From assembly GCA_002400675.1 (NCBI GenBank), contig NVQY01000169.1:1-10760 (forward strand): a stretch of DNA of 10,760 nucleotides. The letters are read 5' to 3'. Origin of the DNA: Paracoccaceae bacterium (lineage in GTDB: Bacteria > Pseudomonadota > Alphaproteobacteria > Rhodobacterales > Rhodobacteraceae). The notes beneath the pieces are model-generated. The model searched no databases, was not told where the DNA came from, and worked only from the letters and a program-made list of their open reading frames with translations. This document shows positions 1 through 6,963 of this stretch, piece by piece; position 1 is the first letter of the stretch, and each line of letters opens with the position of its first letter. A program made the position numbers and the translations under genes.

Positions 1-1834
1 AAGGAACGTCATCTTGCCCCCCCGCGACGCCGTCTGCCGCCCCTGCCACGGCATCCGGTGCCGCCTGTTTGGTTGCCCCCAACCGGCTAAGCCAGAACAC
101 GAACACCATGATTCCCATGAACCCCAGCGTAACGGCGGTGATGGTGTTGCCGGCCTGCCCGATGGTCGGGATATAGGCCTCGGGCGAGGCATCTTTCATG
201 ATGGTATAGATGTGCCAGTTGGTCCTTAGCGACGAGCGGATGTACCCCATCAGCCCCATCAGCCAGGTAAACGCCACCGGCAGCACGAACAGCGCATATT
301 GCGACCGCTCGCTCATCCGGCCCCAGTGGATTTTCTCGGCCTTCGCCCCGCGCAGCATAAAGATGTCGATGATCACCGACCCGATAATGATGCTTAGCGT
401 GGTCACAACCTGCGGCACCGATGCCCCCACCTTGTAGACCGTGGGTGTGAGGTAGCCATAGATCCCGGCCCCGACGATGTTCAGACAGCCAACCACATAC
501 AGTGCCACAACCACGCTGTTACCGGCCTTGGCCCAGCTGACCGTTGGCACCCTTGAGGAGCGATAGAACATCTGGAACGACAAAAAGGTAAACACCAACA
601 TCAGGTTCACGGCCGTATTCTTGGCCGGCATGATGCCCAAAGGGCCCAGCAACTTGTGATTGGTGCCGCCCAGAACCTGCAATTCCTGCGAGGTCAGGAT
701 CAGCGAATGCGGCGTCACCCAGACCAGAAACCCGCCGACAATGACCACGGCGATGTATTTGACATACTTAGAATATTGCGCGCCCCGGTCCGTGCGCATC
801 AACCCCGACCACAGGTAATAATTCGCCGCCAGCATAATCGTCCCGATCAGCACCGCCTGAATGATGAACAACCACGCCAGAATTCCGCCCATGGCGGTGA
901 TGCCCATCTGTTGCGAATAGGCATAAATCTCGGCCATCAGCCAATAACCGGCAAACGGCAGCGGCAGGAACCCGAGGATGGCGATAAAGTTCGAGGTATA
1001 GCCCATCCAGTCGTAATGCGCCTTGTCCTCGGGTTTTTTGGCGGCCAAAAACATATAGGCGGCGTAGCCCCCGACAATGGCCCCTCCGTAGGCGATATTG
1101 GCGAGAAACCTGTGCAGGTTCAGCGGGTTCCACAACGGATTGCGCGTGGCCTCCCAGACGCTACCGGTGATGGCTCCGGCGGCGTCCACACCGGCGGGCG
1201 ACATCATGAACGTGGCCCAGGCGTTGGCGACAAACATCAGCGTCAGACCAATCGTGTTCAGCAACAGACCAATCGACATATGCACCCACTTGCGGTTGCC
1301 GTGTCGCAGCGCGTCCCAGGAATAGAAATAGACATAAAGCGTGATGGATTCGAGCCCGAACAACAGCGCGTAAACCAGCGTCTGGCCGCGAAACACCTTT
1401 AACATATAGCCCATCAACTGCGGGTAAAACAGGAACAAGGCGATGGTCAGCGCGCCGCCCACAAGGGCCGTCAGCGAATAGGCAGCCATGGAAATCTTCA
1501 TGAACTCCCGCGCCATCGAGTCATACCTGGCATCGCGGGCCACAACGCCCATGAACTCGGTCGCAATGGCAAACAACGGCACCGACAACACGAACGCCGC
1601 CAGAAACAGGTGCATCTGCGCCAGCCCCCAGGCAATGGTGCGCGCGCTTAACCCGCCGATCTGCGGATAATCCGCCGCCGTGGGCTTGGGTGCCCCCACC
1701 AACGCATCCCCGACAAAACCCGGATCCCCCGTCGCCGACGCCAGATCCGGCAGGGCGACTGCCAGCAACGCCAGCGCACTGAATATGGCAATCCTGGTCA
1801 CCGGGCGGGACATCATTTCCTGCATATCGCTCAT
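1..1834 (-). CDS. Divergent cytochrome bd oxidase subunit I-like (CydA superfamily) membrane protein, partial at C-terminus
   Basis: The frame stays open from an ATG at 1834 to the window edge: 611 residues visible, C-terminus missing. About 14 hydrophobic segments can be drawn: an N-terminal signal or anchor (about 14-33), a short loop, then a polytopic core from about 66 to 585. The first core helices align by eye with CydA. MHLFLAAF places His75 at the CydA haem-ligand His19; FGLESITLYVYFYSWD places Glu162 at Glu99; FVANAW...SPAG matches the CydA FVANGW...NP stretch; NLHRFLANIAYGGA places His241 at His186. Met412 may correspond to the Met393 ligand. The quinol-site motifs are absent: GDESGYE is replaced by a region with PFAGYWLM, and GRQPW by LRTNW (536-540). 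The tail after 586 is rich in Ala, Gly and Asp, like an interdomain linker. The start overlaps the stop of the 42-residue gene (ATGA), implying translational coupling; no good ribosome binding site of its own is seen. Expected role: an inner-membrane haem-containing oxidoreductase or terminal oxidase. Its electron donor cannot be read from the sequence, and no CydB-like subunit is visible here. Confidence 0.8.
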   Translation of the reverse strand, partial: MSDMQEMMSRPVTRIAIFSALALLAVALPDLASATGDPGFVGDALVGAPKPTAADYPQIGGLSARTIAWGLAQMHLFLAAFVLSVPLFAIATEFMGVVARDARYDSMAREFMKISMAAYSLTALVGGALTIALFLFYPQLMGYMLKVFRGQTLVYALLFGLESITLYVYFYSWDALRHGNRKWVHMSIGLLLNTIGLTLMFVANAWATFMMSPAGVDAAGAITGSVWEATRNPLWNPLNLHRFLANIAYGGAIVGGYAAYMFLAAKKPEDKAHYDWMGYTSNFIAILGFLPLPFAGYWLMAEIYAYSQQMGITAMGGILAWLFIIQAVLIGTIMLAANYYLWSGLMRTDRGAQYSKYVKYIAVVIVGGFLVWVTPHSLILTSQELQVLGGTNHKLLGPLGIMPAKNTAVNLMLVFTFLSFQMFYRSSRVPTVSWAKAGNSVVVALYVVGCLNIVGAGIYGYLTPTVYKVGASVPQVVTTLSIIIGSVIIDIFMLRGAKAEKIHWGRMSERSQYALFVLPVAFTWLMGLMGYIRSSLRTNWHIYTIMKDASPEAYIPTIGQAGNTITAVTLGFMGIMVFVFWLSRLGATKQAAPDAVAGAADGVAGGQDDVP

Positions 1835-1959
1835 ATCGGCATCAAATCCGCGCCAACCGGCAGACCCTGCAAATTCATGATGTAGCGGTCCATCGCGTAG
1901 AAAAACGCGCCCCATGCCACCAGTGCCAAAACAAAGACAATCAGCTTGCTTGCGTTCAC
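1831..1959 (-). CDS. Small single-span membrane protein (42 aa), likely accessory subunit of the CydA-like protein
   Basis: A GTG-started frame of 42 residues, MNASKLIVFVLALVAWGAFF at its N-terminus, then YAMDRYIMNLQGLPVGADLMPI. Residues 6-21 form one membrane-spanning helix and the short remainder is polar to neutral. A strong ribosome binding site (AGGGGGG, about 1966-1972) sits 6 bases before the GTG, which decides the start. The stop overlaps the ATG of the CydA-like gene by 4 bases (ATGA), so the two are very probably translated together. Known bd oxidases carry tiny single-helix subunits (CydX, CydY/CydH), and by position and topology this could play such a part. I see no sequence similarity to CydX that I would trust, so the role is inferred from context. 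Confidence 0.72.
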   Translation of the reverse strand: MNASKLIVFVLALVAWGAFFYAMDRYIMNLQGLPVGADLMPI

Positions 1960-1990
1960 GTCACGCCCCCCTGTCCAAGACCCGGCACCT

Positions 1991-2113
1991 TCAATGCACC
2001 GAAACGACGCCGTGGTCGTAGATCAAAAGCCACCAGAAAAAGGTCAGCATCGCGACTGCGGTCAGCGCAAAGACGATCTTGCCCAGAATTGCGGTTTTCT
2101 CTTTTGGCTGCAT
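1991..2113 (-). CDS. Small single-span membrane protein (40 aa), first gene after the FNR-type box
   Basis: A 40-residue frame beginning MQPKEKTAILGKIVFALTAV and ending in a WWLLIYDHGVVSVH-like tail. A basic N-terminus is followed by one transmembrane helix (about residues 10-31), suggesting the N-terminus inside. An upstream in-frame ATG at 2173 would add 20 polar residues, but it abuts the FNR-type box (2173-2186) and has no ribosome binding site. The ATG at 2113 has a GGTGG about 5 bases ahead and lies downstream of where an FNR-activated transcript would start, so I prefer it. The gap to the next small gene is 31 bases. It probably belongs to the same transcript as the CydA-like gene and may be a small subunit or assembly factor; no family is recognised. 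Confidence 0.6.
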   Translation of the reverse strand: MQPKEKTAILGKIVFALTAVAMLTFFWWLLIYDHGVVSVH

Positions 2114-2156
2114 CCTGCCACCACTGGTCAGTTTCCGTTCCGCCGTGAAACCATGT

Positions 2157-2172
2157 TGACGCGCCCGCGTCA
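2157..2172. promoter_or_regulatory. Inverted repeat abutting the FNR-type box
   Basis: TGACGC-GCCC-GCGTCA is a perfect 6-base inverted repeat with a 4-base spacer, directly touching the FNR-type box on its promoter-proximal side for the minus-strand operon. Its half-site (TGACGC) resembles, but is out of register with, the FNR half-site TTGAC. It could be a second regulator site or chance symmetry in GC-rich DNA. Confidence 0.35.
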
Positions 2173-2186
2173 TTGACGAGCGTCAA
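2173..2186 (-). promoter_or_regulatory. FNR/CRP-family operator upstream of the CydA-like operon
   Basis: TTGACGAGCGTCAA is a perfect palindrome of the form TTGAC-N4-GTCAA, matching the TTGAT-N4-ATCAA pattern bound by FNR, FnrL, FixK and Dnr proteins with one symmetrical change per half-site. Its centre (about 2179.5) is 66-67 bases upstream of the chosen ATG at 2113. If it acts as a class II activator site at -41.5, transcription would begin near 2138. The -10 region at that distance is weak (TTTCAC, 2150-2145), as expected for a promoter needing an activator. Confidence 0.72.
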
Positions 2187-2241
2187 GATTGTGCTGATTG
2201 TTCGATAATCTGACCCTTTGGCGCGTGCTAACGGCCCCGCT

Positions 2242-2544
2242 TCAGTACCGGGTCGCGCATTTCTCAGAGATCACCCGCTCCAGCCGTTGCAGATAGTCCG
2301 GCGTGGATTCGCCACTTTGCTGCGGTACCAGAAAGATCAGTTTGGCGGCCACCAGATAGGGCCGTTTGCGGGCATCTCCCACGGGGTTGGGGTTGGTCAG
2401 GATATCTTCGACATAGCCGATGGCGGCGCGCGGATCGGCGCAATATCTGGGCAGGGCAGAGGTGTCCGCGTACCATCCCGCATAGCGAAATATCAGCATC
2501 ATCAACCCGGCAGTTATCGCAAACACTATCAATAAACGGCGCAT
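2242..2544 (-). CDS. Membrane-anchored protein of unknown function (100 aa)
   Basis: I do not recognise this protein. From the ATG at 2544 it has 100 residues: a short basic N-terminus (MRR), one hydrophobic helix (about 4-19) that could be a signal peptide or anchor, then a soluble, presumably periplasmic, domain of about 75 residues. That domain contains two cysteines (35 and 96) that could form a disulphide. An in-frame TTG at 2559 would add five residues, but GGAAAGG (2551-2557) fits better as the ribosome binding site for the ATG. The gene is divergent from the FNR-type regulator and points toward the CydA-like operon. The FNR-type box at 2173-2186 separates it from those genes, so it may be its own unit. 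Context suggests, without proof, a link to respiration. Confidence 0.6.
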   Translation of the reverse strand: MRRLLIVFAITAGLMMLIFRYAGWYADTSALPRYCADPRAAIGYVEDILTNPNPVGDARKRPYLVAAKLIFLVPQQSGESTPDYLQRLERVISEKCATRY

Positions 2545-2560
2545 TTCCGGCCTTTCCAAC

Positions 2561-2580
2561 GCCGCAAACCCACATGCGGC
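2561..2580. repeat. Short inverted repeat in the divergent intergenic region
   Basis: GCCGCA and TGCGGC are perfect 6-base arms separated by 8 bases. It lies 16 bases upstream of the start of the 100-residue gene, within its leader or promoter. There is no T-run on either side, so it is not a convincing terminator. Confidence 0.25.
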
Positions 2581-2620
2581 GATCTGCCACCGGGCCTAGC
2601 GCGGACAATCTCAGGATGTG

Positions 2621-2634
2621 TTGACTCAGATCAA
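2621..2634 (+). promoter_or_regulatory. FNR/CRP-family operator upstream of the regulator gene
   Basis: TTGACTCAGATCAA fits TTGAC-N4-ATCAA, with one change from the symmetrical FNR consensus. It lies in the divergent region, 65 bases before the regulator start at 2699. A class II site centred here (2627.5) would put the transcript start near 2668-2669, and GATGAT (2656-2661, 4 of 6 matches to TATAAT) sits at the proper -10 distance. That points to autoregulation, either activation or, if the site is used otherwise, repression. Confidence 0.7.
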
Positions 2635-2698
2635 TAAAGCGTTCTGCCCCCATGCGATGATGGCGCAAACGTACTTTGATTATTTGAGGAATGGTCGC

Positions 2699-3466
2699 AT
2701 GTCGCCCCACCTTCCCGAACAATGTTCGCATTGTTCGATGTATTTCGACGCGGAAAATTTTTGCGCAAAACTGTCTGATGATGAACTAGTCGCCCTGAAC
2801 GCCCAATCGTCTTTGGTGACGATAAAACGCGACGAAGCCGTAACCGAAGAAACCCAAAAACTGCACCCGGTGATGGCCATCTCGTCGGGCGTTCTTAGCC
2901 TGCAACACCTGCTGCATGACGGGCGCAAAACCATCGCGGCGATCCTGATGCGGGGCGACATTCTGGACCTGCGCAACTCCACCCGAAACCAGCTTGGCGC
3001 GCTAATCGCGCTGAACTCTGTCACCCTGTGCCGGCTGTCCCCTGTCGTGTTCGACGCGGCAATCGCCGAGAACCCACAGGCGCGGATGCTGGCCTGGGCC
3101 AATATCACCGACCAGACGTTCCGGGCAATCAATCACGCCGCCGATCTGGCCAAGAAACAGGCGCTGGAAAAGCTGGCCTCGTTCATCTTCGAAATCCGCA
3201 ACCGCGATGTGCGCGTGCCGGGCAACGACCATGTGCATATTCCGATCCGGCGCCGTGATCTGGCCGAATATCTGGGCATGCAGCCCGAAACCGTGTCCCG
3301 TTGTTTCAAGGATCTGGCCGGGCGCGGCATCATTCACGTATCCGACCTGTCCGTCATCCGCATCCTCAACGCGCCGGCCCTGCGGCGGATTTCCAATGGC
3401 GACCGCTCTCCCAAAGGCGGGCGTTTGGACGTGCCTTCGTTCAATGTTCTTGTCGCCGACGCCTGA
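2699..3466 (+). CDS. CRP/FNR-family transcriptional regulator with four-cysteine FNR-like pattern
   Basis: A 255-residue protein with the CRP/FNR layout. The N-terminus holds C9-x2-C12-x9-C22, and a fourth cysteine (111, in VTLCRLSP) sits where FNR has its central cluster ligand, so an oxygen-labile [4Fe-4S] sensor is plausible. Residues about 40-125 form the cyclic-nucleotide-like beta barrel, 125-170 the long dimer helix, and 180-225 the winged helix-turn-helix. The recognition helix PETVSRCF has the E-x2-S-R pattern (E197, S200, R201) of proteins binding TTGAT-type sites. In-frame ATGs at 2618, 2657 and 2660 exist. The first lies just before the FNR-type box, so that frame would translate through it, and all three fall upstream of the transcript start predicted from the box. 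The ATG at 2699 has GAGG about 9 bases ahead, so I chose it. Nitric-oxide regulators of the Dnr/NnrR type usually lack the cysteines, so an FnrL-like oxygen sensor is favoured but not certain. Confidence 0.85.
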   Translation: MSPHLPEQCSHCSMYFDAENFCAKLSDDELVALNAQSSLVTIKRDEAVTEETQKLHPVMAISSGVLSLQHLLHDGRKTIAAILMRGDILDLRNSTRNQLGALIALNSVTLCRLSPVVFDAAIAENPQARMLAWANITDQTFRAINHAADLAKKQALEKLASFIFEIRNRDVRVPGNDHVHIPIRRRDLAEYLGMQPETVSRCFKDLAGRGIIHVSDLSVIRILNAPALRRISNGDRSPKGGRLDVPSFNVLVADA

Positions 3467-3471
3467 ACGCG

Positions 3472-4458
3472 ATGAAAACCGGCATTCTTCTGATCAACCT
3501 TGGCACACCCGAGGCCGCCGACGCCGCATCTGTGCGACGTTACCTAAAGGAATTCCTGTCCGACCCGCGGGTGATCGAGAAACGCGGCATTCTCTGGTGG
3601 ATGATCCTGAATCTGGCGATCCTGCCGCGCCATTCCAAGAAATCCGCCGCCGCCTATGCCCAGATTTGGAACCACGAACTGGACGAATCGCCGCTCAAAA
3701 CCGTGACCCGGTCGCAGGCAAACAAGATCGCCGCGCGGTTTGGCGATGATCCCGCGATCATGGTCGAATGGGCCATGCGCTATGGCGCGCCCTCAATCGC
3801 CTCCGGGCTGACACGCCTGACCGAAGCCGGCTGCGAACAGGTGCTATTGTTCCCGCTTTACCCGCAATATAGCGGCGCGACCACGGGAACCGCGCTCGAC
3901 AAAGCCTATGACGCGCTAAAGACTATGCGCCATCAACCGGCCCTGCGCACGGTGCCACCCTATCATTCCAACCCGACCTATATCCACGCGATTGCCAGAG
4001 ATATTACCGCGCATATTCAGTCGCTTGACTGGCGGCCTGACCATTGCCTCGTGTCATTCCACGGCCTGCCGGAAACCTTCATTCAGGCCGGCGACCCCTA
4101 TCAATCCCACTGCGAGGCAACCTTTGCCCGGCTGCAATCAGCCCTTGGGGCCGACGATGGTTTCCTGCGGCTAACCTACCAGTCGCGCGGGCGTGGGCGG
4201 GCGACCTGGACCGGCCCTCAGCTAGAGGAAACGCTGGTTGATCTGGCAGGCAAAGGCGTGAAAAACCTGTGCGTGGTCACGCCGGGGTTCGCCTCTGACT
4301 GCATTGAGACACTGGAAGAGGTGCAGATTCGCGCCGCCCGGACCTTTCGCGCCCATGGTGGCGCGAATTTCTCGCTTGTCCCCTGCCTGAACGACTCTGA
4401 CGCGGCGATTGCGTTGTTGCACAATTTGGCCCGCGAAAATCTGGCTGGCTGGCGCTAG
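3472..4458 (+). CDS. hemH: Ferrochelatase
   Basis: Inserts ferrous iron into protoporphyrin IX, the last step of protohaem synthesis, at the cytoplasmic face of the inner membrane. At 328 residues it is of usual bacterial length. Visible family features are the start MKTGILLINLGTPEA, the SFHGLPE motif with catalytic His197, TYQSRGRGRATWTGPQ (235-250; family form QSR-x-G-x2-W-x2-P, here with extra arginines and glycine), and PGFASDCIETLEE with the conserved acidic Glu279. The frame could extend upstream to 3301, but that would overlap the regulator and add non-family sequence; the ATG at 3472 fits exactly. It starts 5 bases after the regulator stop with no clear ribosome binding site, so it is probably co-transcribed and translationally coupled. 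The haem link fits the neighbouring haem-containing oxidase. Confidence 0.95.
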   Translation: MKTGILLINLGTPEAADAASVRRYLKEFLSDPRVIEKRGILWWMILNLAILPRHSKKSAAAYAQIWNHELDESPLKTVTRSQANKIAARFGDDPAIMVEWAMRYGAPSIASGLTRLTEAGCEQVLLFPLYPQYSGATTGTALDKAYDALKTMRHQPALRTVPPYHSNPTYIHAIARDITAHIQSLDWRPDHCLVSFHGLPETFIQAGDPYQSHCEATFARLQSALGADDGFLRLTYQSRGRGRATWTGPQLEETLVDLAGKGVKNLCVVTPGFASDCIETLEEVQIRAARTFRAHGGANFSLVPCLNDSDAAIALLHNLARENLAGWR

Positions 4459-4492
4459 CAACTGTATCTTTCATACGCTTGGCAGGCCCGCG

Positions 4493-6172
4493 TTACAATA
4501 TCCCCGGCAGGTTCAGCCCCTTTTCGCGGGCGCAATCCAGCGCAATTTCGTACCCCGCGTCCGCATGGCGCATGACCCCGGTGGCCGGATCATTCCACAA
4601 AACCCGCGCCAACCGCGCATCCGCGTCCTTGGTGCCATCGGCGCAGATCACCATGCCGGAATGTTGCGAAAACCCCATGCCGACCCCGCCGCCATGATGC
4701 AGCGACACCCACGTCGCCCCGCTGGCGGTGTTCAACAACGCATTCAGCAACGGCCAGTCACTAACCGCATCCGAGCCATCCTTCATCGCCTCGGTTTCCC
4801 GATTGGGCGAGGCCACCGACCCCGAATCCAGATGGTCGCGCCCGATCACCACAGGCGCCTTCAATTCGCCAGTGCGCACCATTTCATTGAACGCCAATCC
4901 CAACTTGTCGCGTTGCCCCAATCCAACCCAGCAAATCCGCGCCGGAAGGCCCTGAAACGCAATCCGTTCGCGCGCCATATCAAGCCAGTCGTGCAGATGC
5001 TTGTCGTCGGGGATGATCTCTTTGACCTTGGCATCGGTCTTGTAAATGTCCTCGGGATCGCCCGACAACGCACACCAGCGAAACGGCCCCACCCCGCGAC
5101 AGAACAGCGGGCGGATGTAGGCGGGCACAAACCCGGGAAAGTCAAAGGCGTTTTCTAACCCTTCCTCAAGCGCCACCTGCCGGATGTTGTTGCCATAATC
5201 CAGCGTCGGCACGCCCGCATTCCAGAAATCGACCATCGCCGCCACTTGGATTTTCATGCTGGCCCGCGCCGCCGTTTCAACCGCCTTGGGATCAGATTCG
5301 CGTTTTGCGCGCCACTCCCCCATGCTCCAACCCTGCGGCAGATAGCCATTGCGCGGGTCATGCGCGCTGGTCTGGTCGGTGACCATGTCCGGGCGCATGC
5401 CGCCGTCCTTCATCCGCGCCATCAACTCGGGAAACACGTCCGCCGCGTTGCCCAGCAGACCAACCGACTTGGCCTCGCCCGCCTTGGTCCAGCGATCAAT
5501 CATCGCCAGCGCTTCATCCACTGTCTCGGCTTTCTCGTCGAGGTACTTGGTGCGCAAGCGAAAATCTATGCTTTCAGGATTACATTCGACCGCCAGACAA
5601 CAGGCCCCGGCCATCACCGCCGCCAGCGGTTGCGCGCCCCCCATGCCGCCCAAACCGCCGGTTAAAATCCAACGGCCCTTGAGATCGCCTCCGTAATGCT
5701 GGCGGCCTGCCTCGGCAAAAGTCTCGTAAGTTCCCTGCACAATGCCTTGGGTTCCAATGTAAATCCAGGACCCGGCGGTCATCTGCCCGTACATCGCCAG
5801 CCCGCGTTTATCGAGTTCGTTGAAATGATCCCAGTTGGCCCAATGCGGCACAAGGTTGGAATTGGCGATCAAAACCCGCGGCGCGTTCTCGTGGGTCTTG
5901 AACACGCCCACCGGCTTACCCGACTGCACCAACAGGGTTTCATCGCTTTCAAGGTCTTTCAGCGTGGCGACAATTTTGTCAAAATCCTCCCATGTGCGCG
6001 CCGCCCGACCAATGCCGCCGTAAACCACCAGTTCGTGAGGGTTTTCAGCCACATCCGGGTGCAAGTTGTTCATCAACATGCGCATCGGCGCTTCGGTTTG
6101 CCAGCTTTTGGCAGTGATTTCCGTGCCGGTGGCCGGGAAAATATCGCGTGTGTTGTGGCGACTATGGGTCAT
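4493..6172 (-). CDS. hutU: Urocanate hydratase (urocanase)
   Basis: Converts urocanate to 4-imidazolone-5-propionate with tightly bound NAD+ as electrophile; cytoplasmic, second step of histidine breakdown. The 559 residues match the usual 550-560. Visible motifs are the glycine-rich NAD+ segment [12 protein letters not shown] (171-182), [19 protein letters not shown] (358-376), the urocanase signature [14 protein letters not shown] (406-419) with active-site Cys414, [18 protein letters not shown] (446-463) and [16 protein letters not shown] (491-506). The ATG at 6172 has AGGAGG (6179-6184) 6 bases upstream and overlaps the hutG stop by 4 bases. It is the last gene of the hutIHGU operon; its stop lies 34 bases from that of hemH, which converges on it, and no strong hairpin terminator is visible between them. 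Confidence 0.98.
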   Translation of the reverse strand: MTHSRHNTRDIFPATGTEITAKSWQTEAPMRMLMNNLHPDVAENPHELVVYGGIGRAARTWEDFDKIVATLKDLESDETLLVQSGKPVGVFKTHENAPRVLIANSNLVPHWANWDHFNELDKRGLAMYGQMTAGSWIYIGTQGIVQGTYETFAEAGRQHYGGDLKGRWILTGGLGGMGGAQPLAAVMAGACCLAVECNPESIDFRLRTKYLDEKAETVDEALAMIDRWTKAGEAKSVGLLGNAADVFPELMARMKDGGMRPDMVTDQTSAHDPRNGYLPQGWSMGEWRAKRESDPKAVETAARASMKIQVAAMVDFWNAGVPTLDYGNNIRQVALEEGLENAFDFPGFVPAYIRPLFCRGVGPFRWCALSGDPEDIYKTDAKVKEIIPDDKHLHDWLDMARERIAFQGLPARICWVGLGQRDKLGLAFNEMVRTGELKAPVVIGRDHLDSGSVASPNRETEAMKDGSDAVSDWPLLNALLNTASGATWVSLHHGGGVGMGFSQHSGMVICADGTKDADARLARVLWNDPATGVMRHADAGYEIALDCAREKGLNLPGIL

Positions 6173-6963
6173 AGTGAACCTCCTGAGTAAACGAGTTGTT
6201 CCAAAGCGTTGAGGATGCGGGATAATGTTCCGCGCAGGTGATCGGCGCGGGCCTTGTCATAGGTCCACGGCGGGGCCTCTTGCATGTAGGTCGATTGCGC
6301 CAGTTCCATCTGAATCGCATGAATTCCGCGCACCGGGTGACCATAATTGCGCGTTGTCCACCCACCTTTGAAGCGCCCATTCACAACCGAGGTGAACCCA
6401 GGCACGGATTGACAGATTTCCTCCACAGCCTTCTCCATAGACACAGCACAGCTTGTGGAGGAATTAGTGCCAATGTTGAAATCCGGCAGGGTATCGGCAA
6501 ATAGGTAGGGGATTTTACCCCGGATCGAGTGACAATCGTACAAGATAGCCATCCCGTGAATCGCCTTGACCCGCGCCAGTTCTGTGGACAAGGCGCGATG
6601 ATAGGGGGCGTGATAGGTCTGGCGGCGACGCTCAATTTCCTGCGCATCAGGTTCGCATCCGTCACGATAGATCGGATTCCCGTCGAAATCCGTCACCGGG
6701 CACAGGCCCGTAGTGTTCTGGCCGGGATACAGGCTGGCATCATCAGGGCCGCGATTGACGTCGATCACATAGCGATGAATGGGCGCGCGTACGGTGGTCA
6801 CATTGTCCAGCAAACCACCGTAAAGACGGTGAATATTCCAATCCGTATCAGCCAGCGCCAGCCCCCGGTCGTTGAGCATTCCGGCAATATCCACCGGCAC
6901 ATCCGTACCCGTATGCGGCACCCCCAGAACGATTGGCCCGCTGCCTTGGGTGACCTCGATCAT
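6169..6963 (-). CDS. hutG: N-formylglutamate deformylase (N-formylglutamate amidohydrolase)
   Basis: Hydrolyses N-formyl-L-glutamate to glutamate and formate, the final step of the five-step histidine pathway; metal dependent and cytoplasmic. The 264 residues are the normal length of the proteobacterial HutG (FGase) family. Visible conserved blocks are [10 protein letters not shown] (14-23), DTDW (39-42), [11 protein letters not shown] (65-75), YDCHSI (142-147) and [11 protein letters not shown] (200-210), with His and Asp residues suited to metal binding. The ATG at 6963 follows AAGGCGG and overlaps the hutH stop by 4 bases; its own stop overlaps the hutU start in the same way. The presence of hutF nearby confirms that this HutG acts on formylglutamate and is not the ureohydrolase-type formiminoglutamase that shares the gene name. 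Confidence 0.95.
   Translation of the reverse strand: MIEVTQGSGPIVLGVPHTGTDVPVDIAGMLNDRGLALADTDWNIHRLYGGLLDNVTTVRAPIHRYVIDVNRGPDDASLYPGQNTTGLCPVTDFDGNPIYRDGCEPDAQEIERRRQTYHAPYHRALSTELARVKAIHGMAILYDCHSIRGKIPYLFADTLPDFNIGTNSSTSCAVSMEKAVEEICQSVPGFTSVVNGRFKGGWTTRNYGHPVRGIHAIQMELAQSTYMQEAPPWTYDKARADHLRGTLSRILNALEQLVYSGGSL

Noticed and set aside
656..1402. Open plus-strand frame of 248 codons
   Set aside because: It is the complement of the CydA-like gene; its translation is rich in Arg, Gln, His and Pro without any hydrophobic or domain pattern, as expected of a GC-rich antisense shadow.
2264..2731. Open minus-strand frame of 155 codons across the divergent promoter
   Set aside because: It overlaps the 100-residue gene in another frame, runs through the FNR-type box and the regulator start, and has no domain features.
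3301..3471. N-terminal extension of ferrochelatase
   Set aside because: It overlaps the regulator gene in another frame and the extra residues are not ferrochelatase-like; family similarity starts exactly at the ATG at 3472.
4459..4492. Possible bidirectional terminator between hemH and hutU
   Set aside because: The 34-base gap shows no stable hairpin followed by a T-run on either strand.
4409..5158. Open plus-strand frame of 249 codons
   Set aside because: It overlaps the end of hemH and then runs antisense to hutU; the composition is that of a shadow frame.
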